This document shows positions 1 to 4,769 of a stretch of DNA of 5,951 nt, piece after piece. Location: the NCBI GenBank assembly GCA_964444865.1, contig CAYUJE010000368.1, positions 1-5,951 of the forward strand, read 5' to 3'. The notes beneath the pieces were generated by a model. That model saw only the letters and a list, made by a program, of their open reading frames with translations. It was not told the DNA's origin and made no database searches. Both the position numbers and the translations under genes were made by a program. This DNA is from SXOA01 sp964444865 (GTDB lineage Bacteria > Planctomycetota > Planctomycetia > Pirellulales > Pirellulaceae). Position 1 is the stretch's first letter. The number at the start of each line of letters is the position of its first letter.

Positions 1-11
1 GTCGCGCTGAC

Positions 12-725
12 GTGATCTTGGGGCTTATCCTTGGCTTTGTTCTAGGGGTTTGGTCTGCGCCCTGGACGCGGGCTTATTTGATGAACGCGTTGACTTGGGT
101 TCGCGCGCGCACTCGAGACGGCGTTATTGGAGTTCGCCCAGTTGGGAATAACATTCCTATTCGCAACCGGACAAACAACCGGACATTTTTTTCGATGTCG
201 GACTTGGACTCCGATGTTTCGCTTAGAGAAACCAGCACGCGCGAAGCGGGCAAAAAACCGGCAAATCGGGACACGTCCGGCGCTCATGTCCATAAGCTGT
301 ACCTTAACGGCGTTGGCTCGTTGGCGCTGGGCTTGCTCACGGCGGCCGGCAACATCGCAGGCTTCGTCGCTCGCTATTGGAAGCCCATCGCTCTCGTTGC
401 GCTTGCATTGCTGATTATGGGGGTCTTGCGCGGGTGTCACTTCCCTTTCGTCGGCGACATCGGCAAGAGCCGTGGCGAAATTATCTTGGAAAGAGACCTG
501 GCTATCCGAGGGGCTGAGATCGCGTCCAAGTTTGGCGACGCGCGCGTCGAGATCACCCGCAGCTTCGATAACACCGCGTCAAGCATTGCAAGAGACCTTG
601 CCGCGGGGACCGACGAGTTGGAGAATTTGCGCGATGCTGAAACGCTTTTGTTTCTCACTGGCTGGGCTAGCGCTGATCGCAGGCTGTGCAACAACGCCGG
701 CCCCTGTGGAAATCCAGGGGCTTGA
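12..725 (+). CDS. Membrane protein with periplasmic tail, candidate i-spanin (Rz-like)
   Basis: This 237-residue protein has a clear membrane helix at about residues 124-142 (WKPIALVALALLIMGVLRG). A charged, probably helical segment follows (about 150-212), as expected for the periplasmic arm of an inner-membrane spanin, which joins an outer-membrane lipoprotein to fuse the two membranes at lysis. The main support is that a lipoprotein gene starts inside its 3' end in another frame, the usual Rz/Rz1 layout. The N-terminus is odd. A first hydrophobic stretch (residues 2-18) and a roughly 100-residue polar region precede the main helix, making it longer than typical Rz proteins. The start is uncertain: GTG at 12 has no visible ribosome site, the frame stays open to the window edge, and ATG at 195 is an alternative. 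The function rests on layout and topology, not on a recognised family. Confidence 0.5.
   Translation: MILGLILGFVLGVWSAPWTRAYLMNALTWVRARTRDGVIGVRPVGNNIPIRNRTNNRTFFSMSDLDSDVSLRETSTREAGKKPANRDTSGAHVHKLYLNGVGSLALGLLTAAGNIAGFVARYWKPIALVALALLIMGVLRGCHFPFVGDIGKSRGEIILERDLAIRGAEIASKFGDARVEITRSFDNTASSIARDLAAGTDELENLRDAETLLFLTGWASADRRLCNNAGPCGNPGA
164..185 (+). repeat. Two tandem copies of a 10-bp motif at 12-bp period
   Basis: CAACCGGACA occurs at 164-173 and again at 176-185. In the spanin-like gene this encodes an NRT-N-NRT stretch. The surrounding 140-280 region is more AT-rich and Asn/Thr-rich than its neighbours. Confidence 0.6.
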
Positions 726-945
726 AGCCTTCCAACAACCCTGCCCGAATTCTCCGCCCGTTCTTTCCGACGCCGAAATCGCTGCGCTATTTGCGCAATA
801 TCCCGATGCGCAAGATCGGGAGCGGAACTTTTGGTCGAGGCGCGACCTGCAACACCGGGCCAACGCGCTTTGCGAACGCGCGCGCGCCAACAGCGTCATA
901 GCCCTCGGCGCTCGGTTTAATCAAATCGTGCGGGAAACAAGATAA
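634..945 (+). CDS. Small outer-membrane lipoprotein, candidate o-spanin (Rz1-like)
   Basis: This 103-residue protein opens with a short basic N-terminus, a hydrophobic core and the lipobox L-I-A-G-C, placing the lipidated cysteine at residue 18. Glycine at +2 of the lipobox region and no Asp after the cysteine favour outer-membrane sorting. A Pro-containing mature N-terminus (TTPAPVE, then PCPNSPP) and a helical, charged C-terminus follow. It begins inside the 3' end of the preceding membrane-protein gene in the +1 frame, overlaps it by 92 bases and continues 220 bases past its stop. This overlapping arrangement is typical of Rz/Rz1 spanin pairs. GGAGA at 620-624 lies nine bases before the ATG and supports this start over the longer upstream frame. 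The inferred role is the outer-membrane half of the spanin complex in the last step of phage lysis. Another phage-encoded lipoprotein is possible. Confidence 0.65.
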   Translation: MLKRFCFSLAGLALIAGCATTPAPVEIQGLEAFQQPCPNSPPVLSDAEIAALFAQYPDAQDRERNFWSRRDLQHRANALCERARANSVIALGARFNQIVRETR

Positions 946-950
946 AGCCG

Positions 951-977
951 AATTACGCTCAAAAAGCTGGCGTTATT
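951..977. terminator. Weak imperfect hairpin between convergent genes
   Basis: Bases 951-958 pair with 970-977 (seven of eight pairs) around an 11-base loop, between the stop codons of two converging genes. The stem is AT-rich and lacks a good T tract, so a terminator role, possibly bidirectional, is inferred from position only. Confidence 0.25.
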
Positions 978-1226
978 CTAAGCGGCCTGCTTGGCCGCAA
1001 GTTTCTTGATCAGGCTAGCAACGCCGCCAATCGCAGCGACAGCCCAAGCAATAGGCCAAAACGCAGCACCAAGCGTCACAATCAAAAGCGGCGGTGGCGC
1101 ACCGGCTTCTTCTTCACCGGGCCAAGCCCAAAGCGTGCCCCCGTCGCGGTGGATCATCGCTAAGATCACGCCAGCAGTCAGGATGACGTTTTCGACATAG
1201 AACACAAACGAGAAATCCACGGTCAT
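978..1226 (-). CDS. Small two-helix membrane protein, possibly holin-like
   Basis: The 82-residue product has two hydrophobic segments, about residues 7-25 (FVFYVENVILTAGVILAMI) and 47-73 (LLIVTLGAAFWPIAWAVAAI onward). Between them is an acidic, Pro-rich loop, and the C-terminal tail is Lys-rich. The ATG at 1226 is chosen because it overlaps the upstream stop as ATGA and follows a strong AAGGAGG ribosome site (1231-1237). A start at 1244 would have no such site. It is the second gene of a two-gene operon with the membrane/HTH protein and converges on the spanin-like genes. Size and two helices resemble class II holins, but no family was recognised and no endolysin is in view. It could equally be a partner of the membrane/HTH protein. 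Confidence 0.75.
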   Translation of the reverse strand: MTVDFSFVFYVENVILTAGVILAMIHRDGGTLWAWPGEEEAGAPPPLLIVTLGAAFWPIAWAVAAIGGVASLIKKLAAKQAA

Positions 1227-1963
1227 GCCGCCTCCTTGGCCCATCGTTTCAATGTCGATATCGGAACGCCCGTGGCCCTGTGAACTGCTGTTGGCCCTTG
1301 GCCTTGACGTAACATCAACCGAGCCTCGGCCCGGTTCGGCTCAGTCAAATTGCGAAGCTCGGCTCGGCTCATTCTCTGGCTCATGGGCTTGGGGTCGATT
1401 GGCTCACTGGTTGGGAAGCGGCTTGGCTCGTGAGCCTGAGCCGACGGGCTCACCGCGACCGCCAATGAGCCCGTGAGCCCGCCCGCGATGGACCGCAGAT
1501 GAGCCCGCGCGCTCTTGGGCTCATGAGCCGGCGCGGCCCTGAGCCCCGCCAACGCCTCGTCGGCCAACTCCTCGGGAGTTTTCGGCTTTTTCGCGAGCTT
1601 AACTTCCTCAACGAACCAGAACATCACCGGCTCAAGCAGGGCCAAAAACGCAGTCATGGTCCAGTGGATTTCTGAGCCGTCCAGGGTCCACGCGTGATGC
1701 AGGGATATCGCGGACCACGCGCCACAGCCCACGCCCAAGGCCAGCGCTGCCAGGCCCATTGCGGGGCGCTCCTTGGCGAAGGCTCGCCGGGCCAGGACCG
1801 CGTTGCCGTTCGCGAGCCCTTGGGCCACCAAGCACAAAATGGCTTTGAACGGCTCATGGGCTTGGAGCCATCCCCACGCGCCATAGGCGGCCACGATCAC
1901 CGTCAATAAGACGGCGAACGTGTACGTGAGCCAATAGCGCTCAGGGTGATTGTCCGCGTGCAT
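1223..1963 (-). CDS. Four-helix membrane protein with C-terminal helix-turn-helix
   Basis: The 246-residue protein has hydrophobic segments at about residues 11-32, 39-53 (weaker), 67-90 and 100-119. A polar linker follows (about 120-208), then a homeodomain-like helix-turn-helix at about 211-243 (GPTAVHRATGVPISTLKRW), resembling the short HTH of resolvases and transposases. This suggests a membrane-tethered DNA-binding protein, as known for unrelated one-component regulators such as ToxR and CadC. No family was recognised and no target is known. The linker is rich in HEP/SEP/TEP triplets because its DNA is packed with GGCTCA/TGAGCC hexamers. The stop overlaps the next gene's start (ATGA), so the two are co-translated. 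The ATG at 1963 lacks a strong ribosome site, so the exact start is less certain than the frame. Confidence 0.8.
   Translation of the reverse strand: MHADNHPERYWLTYTFAVLLTVIVAAYGAWGWLQAHEPFKAILCLVAQGLANGNAVLARRAFAKERPAMGLAALALGVGCGAWSAISLHHAWTLDGSEIHWTMTAFLALLEPVMFWFVEEVKLAKKPKTPEELADEALAGLRAAPAHEPKSARAHLRSIAGGLTGSLAVAVSPSAQAHEPSRFPTSEPIDPKPMSQRMSRAELRNLTEPNRAEARLMLRQGQGPTAVHRATGVPISTLKRWAKEAA
1338..1545. repeat. Cluster of 13 GGCTCA/TGAGCC hexamers
   Basis: GGCTCA starts at 1338, 1366, 1378, 1401, 1447 and 1518. TGAGCC, its reverse complement, starts at 1431, 1437, 1466, 1474, 1500, 1524 and 1540. Four more lie in the same gene at 1629, 1673, 1851 and 1927, and none was found by eye elsewhere in the window. 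Two face each other without a gap to form the perfect 12-bp palindrome GGCTCATGAGCC (1518-1529), and 1425-1436 is a one-mismatch version. Spacing is irregular (6-30 bp). The hexamers fall in all three codon phases of the gene, so shared peptide sequence does not explain them. Confidence 0.9.
1851..1865. repeat. Second copy of a 15-bp exact repeat (first at 1378-1392)
   Basis: GGCTCATGGGCTTGG occurs at 1378-1392 and at 1851-1865, 473 bp apart and in different reading frames of the same gene. One copy lies in the linker-coding part and the other just after the first membrane helix. Confidence 0.85.
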
Positions 1964-2011
1964 CCCGAGCCTATTTCGCGCGCGCGCCGTAAACGCCGCG
2001 TTAACCTCACA

Positions 2012-2032
2012 GCCCGAGACTCACCCTCGGGC
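2012..2032. other. Perfect 7-bp hairpin
   Basis: GCCCGAG (2012-2018) pairs with CTCGGGC (2026-2032) around a 7-base loop. No T tract follows on either strand, so it is not a standard intrinsic terminator. It lies about 50 bp upstream of the membrane/HTH operon. Confidence 0.5.
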
Positions 2033-2179
2033 CCGCTGGTTAAAAGCCAAGCGACCGGACCAACAGACTATCGGTGGAAACGCGGCCTCTGAGCGCGCTC
2101 ATGCCTGGAATCAATCCCGTTAGCACTGCCGGACGCGCGGGCCCCACGGTTTTATATGCGGGCTTATGCTGGAGTCCTC

Positions 2180-2349
2180 CGGGGCCGCTCCAGTGACGCG
2201 AGGTGAAAGCCTCGCGGCCCCGCGCCAGCCTGAGAGTGAGCGCACGGACGCGCTCTAGGTACGACGCCGACCGGGCGGCGCTCAGAAACCCGGACTCAAC
2301 TTTTGCGAAACCGAACGCCGGGCCGCTCAAAAGGGTGGCCCGGTTTCGT
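2180..2349 (+). ncRNA. Candidate structured RNA: four consecutive GC-rich hairpins
   Basis: Four stems follow each other on the plus strand. (1) 2197-2204 pairs with 2209-2216 under a GAAA tetraloop, and 2180-2185 pairs with 2217-2222 outside it, leaving a one-sided bulge. (2) 2238-2243 pairs with 2250-2255. (3) 2265-2269 pairs with 2276-2280. (4) 2320-2324 pairs with 2337-2341, extended by 2305-2312 with 2342-2349 across a bulge. It does not match the conserved cores of RNase P RNA, SRP RNA or tmRNA that I know. GC richness alone favours chance stems, and the strand is not certain. Confidence 0.3.
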
Positions 2350-2499
2350 TGCGGGGGCGCGTCGATTTTCTGGAACAAGCCCCGAACGAGGGGTGTGGGA
2401 GATGGGCGGGAGTCGCTAAAACACCGAATGCGTCTTTAACGCGGAAAATGCCACCTCCCTAACTGGCAGGCCCATGCTACAGGCCTTGAAACGTAAGAT

Positions 2500-2541
2500 G
2501 CGGACGTGGCGGAACTGGCAGACGCACTGGATTTAGGTTCC
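2500..2541 (+). tRNA. Truncated tRNA-Leu(UAG), 5' half only
   Basis: The fragment has the acceptor 5' strand GCGGACG (2500-2506), then TG, the D arm with AACTGGCAGA, the anticodon-stem 5' strand CTGGA (2527-2531), and the seven-base loop TTTAGGT (2532-2538) with anticodon TAG at 2534-2536. The stem's 3' strand starts correctly (TCC, 2539-2541) and then diverges. No variable arm, T arm or 3' acceptor follows, and the integrase stop codon begins at 2541. It therefore cannot make a functional tRNA by itself. Confidence 0.85.
2500..2541. other. Attachment-site core (attP or attL/attR) in tRNA-Leu
   Basis: A tRNA gene cut in the anticodon stem directly beside a tyrosine integrase marks the att core. 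Crossover probably lies in the anticodon region, whose short GGA/TCC dyad (2529-2531 and 2539-2541) flanks the loop. The segment carries the 5' half of the tRNA, whereas elements usually carry the 3' half. The other prophage boundary is not in the window. Confidence 0.7.
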
Positions 2542-3677
2542 TACTCAGTCGCTTTTTTGGCACTGAATTGCTTGATGTTTTCCGGCGCGATTGGAACGGG
2601 GATGGGAGATGGGGTGTAGGCAGCGGCCAAGCCCGCTTCCACGTCATCAAGCGTCACGTGTGCATATTTTACCGTTGATTGGATGCTCTCGTGTCCGAGC
2701 AGGCGTTGAGCGGCGCGCAGGTTCTTGCTGGCGCGAAGGATCTGGGTCGCTGCGTGGTGGCGTGCGTCGTGGACACGGGCGTCTTGAATGCCGGCGCGCT
2801 TGAAGCCAGCGAGGATGGCTGACTGAGCTGCGCGCGGGGAAAGCGGATAGAGCTCGCCGCTCTTCATTTCGCGATACCACAGCGTCTTGATGTTGGCCGA
2901 CTGCGCGCGGCCCTTGAGCGCTGCGAGCATGGCGGCATCCTCGGGGAGGAGGGGAATGGTGTGATCATCGCCGCCCTTGCGATCGCGCAGCTTCAAGCGT
3001 CGCGCGCCAACATCAAGATCGGCGGGATCGAAAAACATCTCAGCCAAGCGCATGCCGTAGCGCGACTTGATGCGCCAGAAAATCTGCCACCGCGGGGCTA
3101 GAGCATCGTTGATGCGTTGCATTTCGTCGGCCACGAACTCGCGCACCCGCTCGCGCGGCTCTTTCTGGCGATGCTCTTTCCAATCGACTTCGCAAACAGC
3201 GCACTTCCAGACCTTTTGCGCGCGGCGCATGACCGGGCGCAGGGTATCGAGAATGTCGCGGTTGAGCGTGGCGTTCTTGGGCGCGCGGCCAGGCGTGATG
3301 GTCTTGTCTTTCTTCTTGCGTTTGTGAACACCGAGCGCGCGGCGCGTCGTGATTGCCGACGAGACAACCTCATCATCGATTTCAGAAAGCAGTGTGGTTG
3401 GGGGAATGCAGCGCAACAGGATCTCGAGCCTGACTGCGAGTGTCGCGCACGACTTTAGCCCCGCGCCTTTTTCGTGCCACCACCGCGTACAGGCGTCTTC
3501 AAGGCCAATCTCTTTTTTCGGAATAGGGGCGCCAAAGCGAGCAGTTAGGCGCTCTTCACTTTCCACGGTCTTTGCGGCGGCTCTGTCGATTTGGCCCGTC
3601 GAACCGACGTACCTTTTGCCCGCGACCCAGAAGTCGTACTTCCAGACCTTTTTGCCCTTTGGGCGATAGACTGACAT
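2541..3677 (-). CDS. int: Tyrosine site-specific recombinase (phage integrase)
   Basis: The 378-residue protein integrates and excises the element at the adjacent tRNA-Leu core. The N-terminal part (about 1-50, starting MSVYRPKGKKVWKY) resembles the arm-site binding region. An SAM-like core-binding domain follows, and the catalytic domain spans about 175-355. All expected catalytic residues are visible: R210 (GMRLAE), K234 (RDRKGG), H303 and R306 (HDARHH), H329 (LGHES) and the nucleophile Y338 (KYAHV). A C159-x2-C162 pair between the two domains is less usual. The ATG at 3677 follows AGAGGA (3684-3689) by six bases. The start lies inside the excisionase-like gene, and the stop TAG shares base 2541 with the tRNA fragment. 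There is no room for its own promoter, so it probably depends on the upstream operon. Confidence 0.95.
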   Translation of the reverse strand: MSVYRPKGKKVWKYDFWVAGKRYVGSTGQIDRAAAKTVESEERLTARFGAPIPKKEIGLEDACTRWWHEKGAGLKSCATLAVRLEILLRCIPPTTLLSEIDDEVVSSAITTRRALGVHKRKKKDKTITPGRAPKNATLNRDILDTLRPVMRRAQKVWKCAVCEVDWKEHRQKEPRERVREFVADEMQRINDALAPRWQIFWRIKSRYGMRLAEMFFDPADLDVGARRLKLRDRKGGDDHTIPLLPEDAAMLAALKGRAQSANIKTLWYREMKSGELYPLSPRAAQSAILAGFKRAGIQDARVHDARHHAATQILRASKNLRAAQRLLGHESIQSTVKYAHVTLDDVEAGLAAAYTPSPIPVPIAPENIKQFSAKKATE

Positions 3678-3889
3678 CCGTGGTCCTCTAAGAAGGCGCG
3701 CAGGTCGGCTTCTGTGTAGCGTCGCTGATTGCCGCGCAGACTCACAAAGCCCAACAGGCCCTCATTACCAAGCGCGCGCAAGGTGCGCTCGTCAACGCCA
3801 AGAATCTCGGCCGCAACGGCAGGCTTGATCATAACTGACCGAGAGAAAGCCTCTGCAAAGCGGGCTTCGAGGTTTGGCGCGGTGGTCAC
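3545..3889 (-). CDS. MerR-fold HTH protein, probable excisionase
   Basis: The 114-residue protein has a winged HTH of the excisionase/AlpA type at about residues 20-70 (VAAEILGVDERTLRALGNEG, then a wing ending GNQRRYTEADLRAFLE). Such small proteins bind arm sites and direct integrases toward excision, and its place immediately upstream of the integrase fits. The GTG at 3889 is chosen because it overlaps the HNH gene stop as GTGA. ATG at 3832 also keeps the HTH but has no ribosome site. The oddity is a basic 45-residue tail after the HTH that overlaps the integrase start by 133 bases. A +1 shift near 3690 would stop at TAG just before the integrase ribosome site, so the tail may come from a one-base indel. 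Confidence 0.75.
   Translation of the reverse strand: MTTAPNLEARFAEAFSRSVMIKPAVAAEILGVDERTLRALGNEGLLGFVSLRGNQRRYTEADLRAFLEDHGCQSIAQRAKRSGSTTSGSRAKGTSVRRAKSTEPPQRPWKVKSA
3684..3689 (-). promoter_or_regulatory. Ribosome binding site of the integrase
   Basis: AGAGGA lies six bases before the integrase ATG, inside the coding region of the excisionase-like gene, and fixes the integrase start at 3677. Confidence 0.7.
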
Positions 3890-4572
3890 CACTTCGCGCC
3901 CTTGCGGATGTTGTCGATCGCCCATAGCGGCTGCAGGTTGTCCAGCGCCCACGCCTCGCGAAACTGCGGACAATCGGGCCCGCTAATACGGAATGACGAT
4001 AGCGGTCGGATATGATCGACGTGCCACGTCCCGTAGTTGGTCCACATCATGCCGGGGACAAATAGCGCTTCAATATGTGAACGCAGGTCAGCGAGAGAGT
4101 AGCCCGTAAGCGTCGCCCATGAGCGGCCACGCTTCAGGCCGCTCAGGCTTCCGTGCACAGCCTTTCGCATGCTGGCGTTGAGTGCATACGCGGGACATTC
4201 CAAACGACGCCGACGCGTCCAATTGCGCTGCAGTGTGCGCTTAGCCGCGACTCGGGACTCGAATTCTTGCTCGAGAGAGAGGGCTGGATACGGGGGCCAA
4301 TCGTAAGCTGGCTCGCTGCCCATATAGGTGCAGCGCTTGTCTAGGTCGTCAAGCTGGCGGCGAGATAGAAACACCTGCTGCCCGTGCTTGAAGTGGGACG
4401 CTTTCTTGCTGAGAACGAGGCGACGGATGACGGCGTGGGCGTCCTTAACGCCCTTGTGCTCTGCCACGCGAAAATACGCGATGAGATCCCGCTCGTTCAG
4501 CAAGCCCAGTCGCGCGGCCATATCGTCAGCAGACGCCTTCCCCATGCGCTGGGCTTGCTTGGAGGGGGTCAT
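3886..4572 (-). CDS. HNH endonuclease
   Basis: The 228-residue protein ends in a zinc-ligand-poor HNH module common in phages. W183-H184-V-D186-H187-I-x-P190 forms the first strand with the metal and catalytic His/Asp, and N212-L-Q-P-L-W217 with N221 and K224 completes the fold. Before it, residues 150-182 carry the region that often precedes this module (LTGYSLADLRSHIEALFVPG, then MMWTNYG). The first 80 residues are basic and helical and may bind DNA. It probably cuts double-stranded DNA, either as a homing nuclease or in phage DNA processing. The ATG overlaps the upstream stop as ATGA, and its own stop overlaps the excisionase-like gene. No strong ribosome site precedes it, so it depends on coupling. 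A homing role would make it an insertion into the early operon. Confidence 0.85.
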   Translation of the reverse strand: MTPSKQAQRMGKASADDMAARLGLLNERDLIAYFRVAEHKGVKDAHAVIRRLVLSKKASHFKHGQQVFLSRRQLDDLDKRCTYMGSEPAYDWPPYPALSLEQEFESRVAAKRTLQRNWTRRRRLECPAYALNASMRKAVHGSLSGLKRGRSWATLTGYSLADLRSHIEALFVPGMMWTNYGTWHVDHIRPLSSFRISGPDCPQFREAWALDNLQPLWAIDNIRKGAKW

Positions 4573-4769
4573 GGGGAGCCGCCCAAGTAAGCAAGGACTG
4601 CGCTAACGGCAAGCGTCAAAGCCAGGGCGAGAATAGTGATACGGAATGTCTGTCTCGCGCATCGCGAGAGCGCTTTGATCTCCAGCTCCAACGCAATCAC
4701 GCGAGCTTGCACCAGTTTCATGTCGGTGATGTGAATATTGTCGCAGTCATCGGGGGCAGGAGCACTCAC
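4569..4769 (-). CDS. Small coiled-coil plus membrane-helix protein
   Basis: This 66-residue protein has an acidic N-terminus, a short heptad-like helix (about 17-38, LVQARVIALELEIKALSR), and one membrane helix near the C-terminus (about 42-62, TFRITILALALTLAVSAVLA). It would be tail-anchored with the helix in the cytoplasm. The start is GTG at 4769, overlapping the HAD gene stop as GTGA, with AAGGAG seven bases upstream (4777-4782). Its stop overlaps the HNH start. No family was recognised. Small single-span proteins are common in phage early operons, and its function is unknown. Confidence 0.7.
   Translation of the reverse strand: MSAPAPDDCDNIHITDMKLVQARVIALELEIKALSRCARQTFRITILALALTLAVSAVLAYLGGSP

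Larger units (their letters stand above)
1964..2499. other. 536-bp stretch without a convincing gene
   Basis: No open frame here has a ribosome site or recognisable domain. The longest (2040-2378, minus) starts with TTG, has no Shine-Dalgarno and encodes an unrecognised Arg/Ser-rich product. The stretch contains a run of alternating GC (1977-1986), a 7-bp hairpin (2012-2032), a group of GC-rich hairpins (2180-2349) and a small CCCC/GGGG hairpin (2380-2393). It ends at a tRNA fragment. It separates the membrane/HTH operon from the attachment core. Confidence 0.6.

Noticed and set aside
42..440. Minus-strand frame opposite the spanin-like gene
   Set aside because: Antisense shadow with a low-complexity Arg/Pro-rich product and no domain.
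472..633. Longer upstream start for the lipoprotein gene
   Set aside because: It would bury the signal peptide and lipobox internally; ATG at 634 has a ribosome site and gives a proper lipoprotein start.
1338..1545. CRISPR array or minisatellite
   Set aside because: The units are only six bases, spacing is irregular (6-30 bp), orientation is mixed and a coding frame runs through them.
2040..2378. 112-codon minus-strand frame in the noncoding stretch
   Set aside because: It has a TTG start without ribosome site, an unrecognised Arg/Ser-rich product, and overlaps strong hairpins. It remains possible but is not supported.
2040..2440. RNase P RNA, SRP RNA, 6S RNA or permuted tmRNA
   Set aside because: The conserved core sequences and a tag reading frame of these RNAs were looked for and not seen on either strand.
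2471..2499. tRNA promoter (-10-like TGCTAC at 2475-2480, TAAGAT at 2494-2499)
   Set aside because: No matching -35 element lies at the right distance, and TAAGAT abuts the tRNA start.
2553..2558. T6 run after the tRNA fragment as a terminator
   Set aside because: No stem precedes it; it is the reverse of Lys codons at the integrase C-terminus.
3067..3669. Several plus-strand frames opposite the integrase
   Set aside because: The integrase frame holds all catalytic residues; these are shadows of its GC-rich codons.
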